Positions 13,001-25,782 of a stretch of DNA of 64,000 bases are shown here, one piece after another (within the stretch, counting starts at the first letter, position 1; the number at the start of each line of letters is the position of its first letter). The notes beneath the pieces were generated by a model. The model searched no databases and was not told the origin of the DNA. It was given only the letters and a program-made list of their open reading frames with translations. The stretch lies in NCBI GenBank assembly GCA_021292105.1, contig CM037874.1, forward strand, positions 16,350,615-16,414,614, written 5' to 3'. A program made the translations under genes and the position numbers. The stretch is from Anadara kagoshimensis (taxonomy: Eukaryota; Mollusca; Bivalvia; Arcoida; Arcidae).

Positions 13001-16000
13001 TACACTGGGGGGACATTAGTCAAACCTAGGCGGTGAGAGGCAGTGCTTAAGACAACTCGATCGAGGCCACCTATAACTACACTGGGGCGACATTAGTCAA
13101 ACCTAGGCGGTGAGAGGCAGTGCTTAAGACCACTTGGCCACTGAGACCACCTTTAACTACACTGGGGGGACATTAGTCAAACCTAGGCGGTAAGAGGCAG
13201 TGCTTAAGACCACTCGGCTACCGAGGCTACCTATGACTACACTGGGGCGTCATTAGTCAAACCTAGGCGGTGAGAGGCAGTGCTTAAGACCACTCGGCCA
13301 CTGAGACCACCTTTAACTACACTGGGGGGACATTAGTCAAACCTAGGCGGTGAGAGGCAGTGCTGAAGACCACTCGGCCACTGAGACCACCTATATCTAC
13401 ACTGGGGGGACATTAGTCAAACCTAGGCGGTGAGAGGCAGTGCTGAAGACCACTCGGCCACTGAGACCACCTATAACTACACTGGGGGACATTAGTCAAA
13501 CCTAGGCGGTGCGAGGCAGTGCTGAAGACCACTCGGCCACTGAGACCACCTATAACTACACTGGGGAGACATTAGTCAAACCTAGGCGGTGAGAGGCAGT
13601 GCTGAAGACCACTCGGCCACTGAGACCACCTATAACTACACTGGGCGACATTAGTCAAACCTAGGCGGTGAGAGGCAGTGCTTAAGACCACTCGGCCACT
13701 GAGACCACCTATAACTACACTGGGGGGACATTAGTCAAACCTAGGCGGTGAGAGGCAGTGCTTAAGACCACTCGGCCACTGAGACCACCTTTAACTACAC
13801 TGGGGGGGACATTAGTCAAACCTAGGCGGTGAGAGGCATGCTTAAGACCACTCGGCCACTGAAACCACCTATAACTACACTGGGGGGACATTAGTCAAAC
13901 CTAGTCGTCGAGAGGCAGTGCTTAAGACCACTCGGCCACAGAGACCACCTATAACTACACTGGGGGGACATTAGTCAAACCTAGGCGGTGAGAGGCAGTG
14001 CTTAAGACCACTCGGCCGAGGCCACCTATAACTACACTGGGGGGACATTAGTCAAACCTAGTCGTCGAGAGGCAGTGCTTAAGACCACTCGGTCACCGAG
14101 ACCACCTATAACTACACTGGGGGGACATTAGTCAAACCTAGACGGTGAGAGGCAGTGCTTAAGACAACTCGACCACTGAGACCACCTATAACTACACTGG
14201 GACGACATTAGTCAAACCTAGGTAGTGAGAGGCAGTGCTTAAGACCACTCGGCCACCGAGACCACCTATAACTACACTGGGGGGACATTAGTCAAACCTA
14301 GGCGGTTAGAGGCAGTGCTTAAGACCACTCGGCCGAGGCCACCTATAACTACACTGGGGGGACATTAGTCAAACCTAGTCGTCGAGAGGCAGTGCTTAAG
14401 ACCACTCGGTCACCGAGACCACCTATAACTACACTGGGGGGACATTAGTCAAACCAAGGCGGTGAGAGGCAGTGCTTAAGACAACTCGACCACTGAGACC
14501 ACCTATAACTACACTGGGACGACATTAGTCAAACCTAGGCGGTGAGAGGCAGTGCTTAAGACCACTCGGCCACCGAGGCTACCTATGACTACACTGGGGC
14601 GACATTAGTCAAACCTAGGCGGTGAGAGGCAGTGCTTAAGACAACTCGACCACTGAGACCACCTATAACTACACTGGGACGACATTAGTCAAACCTAGGC
14701 GGTGAGAGGCAGTGCTTAAGACCACTCGGCCACCGAGGCTACCTATGACTACACTGGGGGGACATTAGTCAAACCTAGTCGTCGAGAGGCAGTGCTTAAG
14801 ACCACTCGGCCACCGAGACCACCTATAACTACACTGGGGGGACATTAGTCAAACCTAGGCGGTTAGAGGCAGTGCTTAAGACCACTCGGCCGAGGCCATC
14901 TATAACTACACTGGGGGGACATTAGTCAAACCTAGTCGTCGAGAGGCAGTGCTTAAGACCACTCGGTCACCGAGACCACCTATAACTACACTGGGGGGAC
15001 ATTAGTCAAATCAAGGCGGTGAGAGGCAGTGCTTAAGACAACTCGACCACTGAGACCACCTATAACTACACTGGGACGACATTAGTCAAACCTAGGCGGT
15101 GAGAGGCAGTGCTTAAGACCACTCGGCCACCGAGGCTACCTATGACTACACTGGGGCGACATTAGTCAAACCTAGGCGGTGAGAGGCAGTGCTTAAGACC
15201 ACTCGGCCACTGAGACCACCTTTAACTACACTGGGGGACATTAGTCAAACCTAGGCGGTGAGAGGCAGTGCTTAAGACAACTCGACCGAGGCCACCTATA
15301 ACTACACTGACTACGGGCGACATTAGTCAAACCTAGGCGGTGAGAGGCAGTGCTTAAGACCACTCGGCCACTGAGACCACCTTTAACTACACTGGGGGGA
15401 CATTAGTCAAACCTAGGCGGTGAGAGGCAGTGCTTAAGACCACTCGGCTACCGAGGCTACCTATGACTACACTGGGGCGTCATTAGTCAAACCTAGGCGG
15501 TGAGAGGCAGTGCTTAAGACCACTCGGCCACTGAGACCACCTTTAACTACACTGGGGGGACATTAGTCAAACCTAGGCGGTGAGAGGCAGTGCTGAAGAC
15601 CACTCGGCCACTGAGACCACCTATAACTACACTGGGGGGACATTAGTCAAACCTAGGCGGTGAGAGGCAGTGCTGAAGACCACTCGGCCACTGAGACCAC
15701 CTATAACTACACTGGGGACATTAGTCAAACCTAGGCGGTGCGAGGCAGTGCTGAAGACCACTCGGTCACCGAGACCACCTATAACTACACTGGGGGGACA
15801 TTAGTAAAACCAAGGCGGTGAGAGGCAGTGCTTAAGACAACTCGACCACTGAGACCACCTATAACTACACTGGGACGACATTAGTCAAACCTAGGCGGTG
15901 AGAGGCAGTGCTTAAGACCAGTCGGCCACCGAGGCTACCTATGACTACACTGGCGACATTAGTCAAACCTAGGCGGTGAGAGGCAGTGCTTAAGACCACT

Positions 16001-17710
16001 CGGCCATTGAGACCACCTTTAACTACACTGGGGGGACATTAGTCAAACCTAGGCGGTGAGAGGCAGTGCTTAAGACAACTCGACCGAGGCCACCTATAAC
16101 TACACTGGGGCGACATTAGTCAAACCTAGGCGGTGAGAGGCAGTGCTTAAGACCACTTGGCCACTGAGACCACCTTTAACTACACTGGGGGACATTAGTC
16201 AAACCTAGGCGGTAAGAGGCAGTGCTTAAGACCACTCGGCTACCGAGGCTACCTATGACTACACTGGGGCGTCATTAGTCAAACCTAGGCGGTGAGAGGC
16301 AGTGCTTAAGACCACTCGGCCACTGAGACCACCTTTAACTACACTGGGGGGACATTAGTCAAACCTAGGCGGTGAGAGGCAGTGCTGAAGACCACTCGGC
16401 CACTGAGACCACCTATATCTACACTGGGGGGACATTAGTCAAACCTAGGCGGTGAGAGGCAGTGCTGAAGACCACTCGGCCACTGAGACCACCTATAACT
16501 ACACTGGGGGACATTAGTCAAACCTAGACGGTGCGAGGCAGTGCTGAAGACCACTCGGCCACTGAGACCACCTATAACTACACTGGGGAGACATTAGTCA
16601 AACCTAGGCGGTGAGAGGCAGTGCTGAAGACCACTCGGCCACTGAGACCACCTATAACTACACTGGGGCGACATTAGTCAAACTACCTAGGCGGTGAGAG
16701 GCAGTGCTTAAGACCACTCGGCCACTGAGACCACCTATAACTACACTGGGGGGACATTAGTCAAACCTAGGCGGTGAGAGGCAGTGCTTAAGACCACTCG
16801 GCCACTGAGACCACCTTTAACTACACTGGGGGGGACATTAGTCAAACCTAGGCGGTGAGAGGCAGTGCTTAAGACCACTCGGCCACTGAAACCACCTATA
16901 ACTACACTGGGGGACATTAGTCAAACCTAGTCGTCGAGAGGCAGTGCTTAAGACCACTCGGCCACAGAGACCACCTATAACTACACTGGGGGACATTAGT
17001 CAAACCTAGGCGGTGAGAGGCAGTGCTTAAGACCACTCGGCCGAGGCCACCTATAACTACACTGGGGGGACATTAGTCAAACCTAGTCGTCGAGAGGCAG
17101 TGCTTAAGACCACTCGGTCACCGAGACCACCTATAACTACACTGGGGGGACATTAGTCAAACCTAGGCGGTGAGAGGCAGTGCTTAAGACAACTCGACCA
17201 CTGAGACCACCTATAACTACACTGGGACGACATTAGTCAAACCTAGGTAGTGAGAGGCAGTGCTTAAGACCACTCGGCCACCGAGGCTATCTATGACTAC
17301 ACTGGGGCGACATTAGTCAAACCTAGGCGGTGAGAGGCAGTGCTTAAGACCACTCGGCCACTGAGACCACCTTTAACTACACTGGGGGGACATTAGTCAA
17401 ACCTAGGGGTGAGAGGCAGTGCTTAAGACCACTCGGCCACTGAAACCACCTATAACTACACTGGGGGACATTAGTCAAACCTAGTCGTCGAGAGGCAGTG
17501 CTTAAGACCACTCGGCCACCGAGACCACCTATAACTACACTGGGGGGACATTAGTCAAACCTAGGCGGTGAGAGGCAGTGCTTAAGACCACTCGGCCGAG
17601 GCCACCTATAACTACACTGGGGGGACATTAGTTAAACCTAGTCGTCGAGAGGCAGTGCTTAAGCCACTCGCCGAGGCCACCTATAACTACCTGGGGGGGA
17701 CATTAGTCAA
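9976..17710 (-). repeat. 80-bp satellite array, about 96 copies, derived from a SINE tRNA-like head
   Basis: The array has an 80-bp period with copies mostly 76-82 bp. On the minus strand each monomer reads through CAGTGGCCGAGTGGTC, then TTAAGCACTGCCTCTCACCG, then CCTAGGTTTGACTAATGTC, then a run of C. TGGCCGAGTGG is a good Leu/Ser-type tRNA A-box; GGTTTGA is the first part of a B-box, which is cut off at the monomer junction. The SINE at 9847-10040 continues past the same point with GGTTTGAATC and directly abuts the array in the same orientation, so it looks like the source. On the plus strand each monomer carries a G run, usually six, up to 17 near 10116-10132. Sequence variants (for example CCGAGGCTACCTATGAC, CTAGTCGTCGAGAGG, ACAACTCGACC) recur in an ordered way. 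Confidence 0.93.
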
Positions 17711-17821
17711 CATCATCTATAATACCAACCAAATAATACCGACGCGGTTTTTCGTTATTTTCAAGTGCATTTTCACAACTATTTAAATAGATTGCTTAAT
17801 GCGTTTTTGAGAGTATATGTA

Positions 17822-18299
17822 CATTACAGACCAGATAAAGGTTTAACATTGAACGAAAGAAAATGAAGCTCTTTTGCGAGTGGCTAGGATATAAATAGGC
17901 AGTGGCTGTAAAGCTGAATAAGATATAGATAGCAGCTGCCACAAAGCTGTCGATATATACAGTACAGACCTGTCGAAAGTTAAACACTAGGCTAACAAAA
18001 ATGAGTCGAAACTCGGTTGTCGAGTGGTCGAAATATGGATAGCCAGGGCCAAAAAGATGTCGATATAGATAGCAGCTGCCGAAAAGCCGTCGATAAATAA
18101 AGTACAAATGTACAAACCTGTCGTAAGTTTAACACTAGGAGTCGAAACCCGGTTGTCTAGTGGCCGAAATATAGATAGCTAGGGTAAAAAATTGTCGAGA
18201 TAGATAGCAGCTGCCGGAAAGTTATAGATGTCGAAATAAGCTGCCGATCAACACTGATTCGTTTCCTTATTGTTAAGCTTTCAACACGTCTGTACTGTA
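17822..18299. mobile_element. Composite of two or more palindromic MITE copies
   Basis: Left ends occur at 17822 (decayed), 17960 (CAGTACAGACCTGTCGAAAG) and 18101 (ACAAACCTGTCGTAAGTTTA); one right end, TCAACACGTCTGTACTGTA, closes at 18299. The interior repeats AGATAGCAGCTGCC and GATATGGATAGC. The 103-codon frame at 17796-18107 is a translation of it. Confidence 0.75.
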
Positions 18300-18419
18300 G
18301 GTAACGAAGGTTCGAGATGAGCTTCCGAATCGACACTATGATTGGTTAGTGTTTAACTTAGCTTACCAGCGGTTTTTGCTTTGCTTTTGGATTGTGGTTT
18401 TTACATAGATTGCTATGCG

Positions 18420-18881
18420 TTACGGGGCATTTCGTCCCATAACAAAATCAGCTAATGGCAATATCGACCTACATTCAATATAATTTTTTTGACTAAACAA
18501 GTTTGTCATTTTAATACATTATTATAATTGAGCATGAAAAAACATATTTACTGTGGCCAGATTCATTATCAAATATTAGATTAAATATTTTTTACGATAT
18601 CATGATATTTTCTTTTAGAAATTATGAATCTGGATCCTGTGTGTTTAATAATTTGCAAAATTTTGGAGAAAATATTTTTATTTATTGAATTAGATATGAA
18701 ATTACTATGAGGAATATTGATGCATGGACGCCTGTTTAAATTACAATACACCATGCGCTGATTTGTTTAAAGGTCGATTTTGTTATGGGCCGATATTGTC
18801 ATAGATGGTTTTTGTTATAGAGAGCCTTGGTATGTGTGTTTTTGATTAGCATAGTATTAATCTTTCGACAGGTCTGTACTG
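18420..18881. mobile_element. Foldback pair (CCCATAACAAAATC) followed by a solo MITE end
   Basis: CCCATAACAAAATC near 18436 pairs with GATTTTGTTATGGG near 18776, each with nearby CAATATCG sequence. A lone TCTTTCGACAGGTCTGTACT MITE end sits at about 18860-18881. Confidence 0.55.
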
Positions 18882-19084
18882 CACTTTCGGAATAAACTAC
18901 AAGTACAATGTATATAAGTTTGTTCTTCGAGTATCCTGTAACCATTACTGCATATTAACGATTTTATGATAAATACATTGTGTTTAAAGAATACTATTTT
19001 TGTATATTGATAACGATTTAATTAACATATTTGCACATTGACTGTAACAGGTTGAAGTGTTTACAGTCCATGGCTGTGGTGTAT

Positions 19085-19296
19085 AATGTAGACCTGTCCA
19101 AAGTTTAACACTGAGCTAAGAAAATTAGTCCTGGCTTGGCTGTCCAGTGACCGAGATATTGAGAGCTAGTGACCGAACAAGCTGCTAGAGATAAAAAGCA
19201 CCTGTCGAATTGCTGTCGAAATGTAGGTTAAGAGGAGCCGAGAAGAACTGTCAATTTGGCACTAATTGGTGTTAAACTTTCGACTGGTCTGTACTA
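19085..19296. mobile_element. Palindromic MITE (CAGTACAGACCTGTCGAAAG family)
   Basis: Ends GTAGACCTGTCCAAAGTTTA and TTAAACTTTCGACTGGTCTG, interior GATATTGAGAGCTAGTGACC and GAGATAAAAAGCACCTGTCG. Confidence 0.85.
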
Positions 19297-20284
19297 TATA
19301 TATATATAACAATGATCTATATGTTAAGTTTTGTCAAGCATTTCTTTTATTGTTATAATTTCTATGATTTTCTACGCTATCTATGATACTATGGAATCGT
19401 GTTTCTATACAGACAATGATTCTGCCCAGATGTTGCATACATTGATTGACACGGTTCAATGATTTCAAAATATAGGACTGCGCCATTGACATCAAAGTGG
19501 TATACTAATTGACATCTCTCATGTATTGTAAGCTTTTAATTTTTTTTATCAAACACAAACATACCGGTCCATATCCCAATATTATAAAAATCCCGAAAAC
19601 AAAGTAAAAATTTTGAAAACAATAAATGAGCGTATTTTGTAAAAAGAAATACCAATCAAATAGCTTATAGATCCATAAACACAAAACCTACTAGAGTTTC
19701 ATTCCAGTGCCCTTACAAAGTCAGGGATAATGAGTGGTCCAGAAAAAATGCTTTGTCCTTTTTATCTAGTCTTGTTTGACCGTGTCTATTATTTTCTTGA
19801 GTCGTGTTCTTGATTTGGCTGGTTTTTGTCAAGTTGACTTTTTCCAATTACAAATGTCATCTTCTGATCTTGAATTACTAATATAAAAGTACATTAGCTG
19901 TGTGTTGCTTGTATAGTTTTGTCTTTTAAGGATATTGCTACCAAAGGGTTGTAAAGGCAAGGCCTTTTATTATAATATTGATAAGTATGATGTCTCTTTG
20001 TCCAAAGCTATTTTGGATTTATTTGATAATAGTTCGTTATGGTAGATAGAGCTTATTCCTACTACGATAACTTTATACAACGAAGCAAACTGATTACAAT
20101 TAAATTGCCAATGCAGGGGTATTGCAAGCTTAGGCTAGTCAAGCCCTCAAAACGTTTTATGTCCGTCATCACAATGTAATTGTTATTTATAAGTGTGTTG
20201 TCTCCGTGTCCACAATTATCCTGGATATATTCGTCCTGTAGTTACATATTCAGTTTATTCTAAATTTTGGTTTCACTCGTTGCA
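19297..20284. other. Unrecognised AT-rich DNA
   Basis: I see no gene or repeat family in this stretch. Confidence 0.45.
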
Positions 20285-20490
20285 TGTGTAGTGAGCTTGA
20301 CAGAAGGGGCTTACCCTTCCTGATCACCCGGTCTCACTTCCGTGATGAAAATTGACATGTTTAACTACATATTTCAGTTTTGAACGTTTTGATTTGGTTT
20401 TGGGATTGTGATTTGAACATGTAACTTCCATCAGGGTGGTGAGGCCAGGTGCTCCGGAAGGACAAGCGCCTCCTGTCTAGCCTTTGTCTT
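20285..20490. repeat. Head-to-head pair of the GGAGCACCCGGTCTCACT repeat
   Basis: The plus-strand copy (GATCACCCGGTCTCACTTCC ... GATTTGAACATG) is followed directly by an inverted partial copy (GGTGCTCCGGAAGGACAAGC). Confidence 0.65.
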
Positions 20491-20499
20491 GCGACATGA

Positions 20500-20940
20500 A
20501 GAAATTACATATTAAACCAGTTGTTATCCTACAGCACTAGACGGCCGTTTAGGTATACAATTCCTCATCAGTAGTACTTGGACCAAAATTATGAAACCCA
20601 ATTTTTTCCATGATGTTGAAAAATATCCAAAGGACCAAAATATATTTTACCAAATATAACAAAAGAAATACTTTGCATGAGGGAGCATACCTTAGTTTTT
20701 GAGTAATTTCAGATTTTAAAAAGCAGCAAATTTTGACAATAGTAAAAATATATTTCTGACAATACAAAATTAATGCCAACTGCGTTTGTGGGGGTTAAAA
20801 TTATATATAAACCAGTTTTAATTCTACAGCATTAGATGGCTGTTTCGGAATACAATTCCTAACAGTAGTACTTGAACCAAAATGATGTTGCAAAAATACT
20901 TAAAGGACAAAAATATATTTTGCCAATAAAACAATTTGTT
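20500..20940. mobile_element. Two direct partial copies of the 817-1437 foldback element
   Basis: TACAGCACTAGACGGCCGTT near 20530 and TACAGCATTAGATGGCTGTT near 20825 both lead into CCTCATCAGTAGTACTTGGA-like sequence and AAAGGACCAAAATATATTTT. The inverted partner arms are missing. Confidence 0.65.
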
Positions 20941-21160
20941 TGAGTCTGGAAAGGTGTGATCTGTTTGTTTTTTAAACCTGTAATTTTCAAATACTGCATA
21001 TCATAAAACCGCATGTAATTTAACAGGAAGCGTATATTTGGGCGGTTAACCATCAGAAATGTATAAACGTGATGTTTTCGGAATAAAACGCCTAGATTTT
21101 CAATGAATGAAAAATAAAAGATTTTCTTCTTGTCAAACACATCATACATTTGAGAAAGTA

Positions 21161-21386
21161 CAGCACAGACCTGTCGAAAATTTAACACATAACTAACAAC
21201 AAGGAGCCAAGCTTGGCTGCCATAAAGCGATATTTGGATAGCTAGTGACTGCCGTGGGACTTCCAGCAGCTATCGAAAACATATGTGTTGAGATATAGCT
21301 GACGGGTAGGGTGGGTGGCGAGATGAGCTGGCGATTCGACACTAATTCTTTACTTAGTTTTAAACTTTCGACATGTCTGTACTGTA
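21161..21386. mobile_element. Palindromic MITE (CAGTACAGACCTGTCGAAAG family)
   Basis: Ends CAGCACAGACCTGTCGAAAA and AAACTTTCGACATGTCTGTA are in inverted orientation. Confidence 0.85.
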
Positions 21387-24324
21387 CGTAGTGAGTTTAT
21401 TAAATATAGAGATGTGGTAATTGTGTGTTATAGAGTATTCACCCTTTATAATGTATTGCAAGATTTGTTTCAGAAACTTAAACATGAATAGAATTGGGCT
21501 CGGTTATATTAAAAAGAAAAAATGTCTTTATTTACGTGTCACGTTGGATTTATACAACTGTCAACAGTAATCCCTCACAGTCAATTATACTCCAATTGTA
21601 AACTGTATACCGGTTGTGTTGCGTACCCGTGACAAATACCACATCGTGCGTGCCTTGAATAGCTGAAGAACACGGCATATTGTGGAATGGAAGGCAAACA
21701 GATGCATTCATCTCTGACTTTACAAAACCATTGTTGGTAAAAATATCCTGCTGAGTTGAATGAACCGTGTTACGACTGTCCTACAACGCGGTAGTCCCTT
21801 AAGTCATTGAAATCTTATTAAAGTACTCCACCTTTTTACACGTCCTAATCCTGGGGTGATTTGCTTGACTAGTGTAGGGCGCCTTGAATCGATCATCTAA
21901 AGCCAGTTTTATCCCCGTATGACAAAAGATTGATTGAGTTAACTTTATAAACGCAGAATTTATCTATTTGCCACAGTTTCCAAATTTGTTAATCAGCTTA
22001 GAGGAGGTCATGTGGTGAGGACTCGATACTATAGAAATATGACAATTCGAACATTGAAACAAGCATCCGCCTGTTCAGTGGAAGGGTTAATAGACCAGTA
22101 GAGAAAACTGGACGAGTTCATCCACTGAAACTGCAGAATTTTACTTAAAGTGGATGATACAAACGACGTGATTCCACACGATTTGCGCCAGATAGTGTAG
22201 GGTTGTTTGTAAAAATATCGAGATTATAAATGCTGTGATCAGTGGAACGGAAAGGAAAAACAAAAAGACACGTGTTTCAATGGATTTTTTCCCGAGCATG
22301 CATTGAAGAAGTCGGATACATAAAAAGGAAAAATCGATAGAGTTCAGATTTGAACACGTGCACGTTGAATAGATGTAAAATATAACTAGAATTTAGTTTT
22401 TCAAAATGCATAATGCAAACATATGCCTGCTTTCCGCCTACAACGTCTTCTGCATGAAACGAATTACTGAAAGATTTAAAACACGTCATATTAACGTCAT
22501 TTGTTAGAACACAGTTGTCATTGAAACCTCAATTTCACACACGAGTGATTCTATTTGTAACAATAAGAACATACTGTCCTTAATTCAATACTTTTTAACA
22601 ATGTTGAGCTGGTTAAGTACAGTTGCACTGTGAAGTAGATTAAAACCTAATTGTTGTAGTTGGAGAAAAAGGCTCTTTTTACACCGACACAATAAAACAG
22701 GAATGTATTGCAACAAAACACATGAATGGAAAAACTAAACAAAAGGGCAAATAAGAATACAGCAAATATTTGTTAAAATACACCTCCATAAGTTTGCCAA
22801 TTCTTTTATTATCACAATATTTTGAAGTGCCAAAATCTCCAACAACTGCGGTTTATCGCCAAACCCATTTATAATACATTAGTTTGACTAAACAAATGGT
22901 GATGATGGTTTGAGGCTTTACTGCACAAAACTTAAAAAAAACTGACAATAAAACTCCCCTTCTTTTTTGGGATTGACATTGTTTTTATGACTAAACGATA
23001 TTAAATGGTGCGGAAAAATTAGAATTATGTTTCCTGAAATATGAGCATTTATTAAAATTTCTCATCTGGTGTAAAGTCAGTTGAATATAATGCCCCTCGA
23101 AGGCTCCGGGATCCATCACCTCGTATATCGAAATGGTGGCAATGAATCTTGGTTTTACTATATAGGTAACTTATGAATTATTAGTATTCTGGAAAGCTAG
23201 TTACACACTTTATATAAGTAATACTGATACAAACGGATTATTATAATAAACCAAATTTAATACAAATAAAATAACTATTTACAAAAACACATAAATTTAT
23301 GCCATCAATGTTATGAATTTAAGTATATTATTTTGTGAAGTTTGTAATAAAATAACTGCACAAAAATCTGTAAAACAAACATTACAGCAATTTTTCTGGT
23401 AATATTTAACATATTTTCTATGATAAATGACTAAATCAGTGTCTTCGCCAGATTTTCTAATATGCCTCATTTAGCATGCCTCATATAGATTCTTATAGCA
23501 CATGCTTGAAACAAGCCGTATTTTGTCAAAACACTAACATAAAAAATTGAACGCAGACATTTGTTTCCATGTTTCCGGTATCATTCGTCGACAAATGTTT
23601 GAAATAAGTGTTAATTTTAGGAGTTTTCTGGAGCCTGGATTCCGTCAAAATACCATAAATATATTTCACATTTTAGTTACGGTTGCGACGACTTTACAAG
23701 CCCGCTTATATCACTCTCAACCAGACCATTTCATAACGTCGTCAATTTTATAAAGAAAAATAATTTATGTCGAATGTAATTTATTGAGGCAGTTAATGTG
23801 TATGTCGTTAGGAAGTGGAAAAAGAGATAAAAATACAAGAAAAAGAGAAAAAGATAAAGCGTGGTTATTTAGGTTAAACTGATCTTTTCGACATTTTATA
23901 TAACCTATTTTCAATTATAAAAACGTAATTGTGCATTCTATATACAGTTAGTGTATTGAAATGTTGTAGCATACCAGAGTATAATAACCTTCTTTAAAAA
24001 AAGGTATAAATCAAAATTTAAGATTTAATATTAGTCTTATAAAGTATTGAGATAAACATGCAGAATGAGCACAAGGTCTTACATAATTTGTTTATATTTT
24101 TTGTTTTTGTTTTTTAATTTTATAAAAAAAATGGATTGGATTTGAAAGCCATCACCACGTTTAAACACGCTCAACATTGTTTATTTATATATTGTGTATC
24201 TTTGGAACATTACATTGTATACTCTGAATTGTGTACACAATGTAATTGTTTATTTAGCTATTCGAGCGTTTTTTTGGTGCTGTTAAAACGTTTTACTTTA
24301 CTTTAAAGTGAACATGTTTTCGCC
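21387..24324. other. Unrecognised intergenic DNA
   Basis: There is no convincing exon. 21590-21900 has more balanced composition than its surroundings. A perfect-looking short inverted repeat (TACATTGTATAC / GTGTACACAATGTA) lies near 24211-24244. Confidence 0.4.
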
Positions 24325-24586
24325 ATCGTGGCTGAAGGTCGTGGGTTCGAAACCCGAGCGAGTCATCATCGGCATACGATTTTTTATCGCTTGACGCTCT
24401 GTATGAAGAAGACAGAGTATCGAACAGTTCAACCAATGCCAGTAAAGTTTGTCTGGAAGAGTCGTATGCATATATTTGGCGTACTTGTAGACCATAAAGC
24501 ATGATATATCTTTTAAATAAACTTGCTCTCGTCGCGAATGACTGAAAAAATGCTGATACAATGTTAAACACTACAACCAACCAATC
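24325..24586 (+). mobile_element. tRNA-derived SINE (family C)
   Basis: It has a B-box GTGGGTTCGAAACCCGAGCG near 24341 and a tail CTCTCGTCGCGAATGACTGA followed by AAAAATGCTGATACAATG. The tail matches the inverted copy at 38310-38645. Short open frames across it are translations of the SINE. Confidence 0.75.
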
Positions 24587-25577
24587 ACTTTCACTGCCCA
24601 TTGAAATCATGATCAGAACAATGGTGTCATCTTGAAATTTAAGCTGTTTTTTTTTTTAATTTATTTATTTTATTATTTTCAAAATTTTGCCACTTTTCAA
24701 ACATAAAAGATAAATTATGTATGACATACAAAGCTGTGTCCAAGTTTGTGTTTGTTCAAAATGAACATCATAGACAAATGAAAAATGTCAGTTGGTTTAT
24801 ATTTTACGGAGTCGAAAAAGAAACGGCGCCGGTCATCTCTCGTAAATGAACTCACAGTTGGAAATTCTTGATGTACATGACAGGCTTAAAATGCCAATGA
24901 TCTGAGCCATGCGAAATTGTCTTGATTTTCTGATAACGATCATAAAAGACATAATATACTTCCTAACAATCCGTTCGTAACTATACATCTTCCTTACCGT
25001 TTCTCGTTTCTGTATTTTATTATAATCCTGGAATTCCACCAACTGGCTACATAATTTGTATAATTGCTCGTTGGTAAATTTTTGCGCATGGATAATGTCT
25101 ATAAAACTAGTTCTTGATGTTGAGAGGTGCCACTGAGGTGACTACAAGTATATTTCTATGTTGGGTATTCAGACTATGGTACTATAGAAACTATTTATAT
25201 AGCCCACACACGTGCACCTTCGGAGATTCATTGAACGGATGGTCAATGCTTTCGTTCTTTTTTATTAATTGACTGTTTTAGTGTTTTATTGGAAAACAGC
25301 TTGAAAAATGCAATTTTCGTATTGCGTGGAATACATTCTAAGCTTTTTGGCAATTTCTGCAAAAATAAGAAACAACATGCTCTTCAGTTAAAACGGAAGT
25401 TGTCAGGCGAGCGAGGTGGTAAGGTAAAGATTTGTAAACATTAGAAATGTAGCCAGTGAAAGAATGAATGAGTTATAGTATGTGTGTTATTGTGCCACGA
25501 TAGTAGTGTAAATACAGTTAAATCATACAAATGCTGCTGGCTGGCTGACTGGTTGCTGTTGTAGAAATCGTGTAAAA
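24587..25577. other. Unrecognised AT-rich DNA
   Basis: Only short shadow frames are present. Confidence 0.4.
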
Positions 25578-25782
25578 TACAGACCTGTCGAAAGTTTAAC
25601 ACTGTTGTAATGAATTAGTGCTCAATTAGCAGGTCTTGGCTATATCTGGACAGTTTTTCGGTAGCTGTTTTCTGCAGTTTTTCTATCACTAAAGCTATCC
25701 ATATCTGAGCGATTCAAGTAACCCAACTTTTTCTCCTTTTCGATAAGTTCAGTGTTAAATTTTTGACAGGTCTGCACTGTAA
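25578..25782. mobile_element. Palindromic MITE (CAGTACAGACCTGTCGAAAG family)
   Basis: Ends TACAGACCTGTCGAAAGTTT and AAATTTTTGACAGGTCTGCA. Confidence 0.85.

Noticed and set aside
24293..24610. 105-codon minus-strand frame
   Set aside because: It runs across a tRNA-derived SINE from head to tail, with no protein family resemblance.
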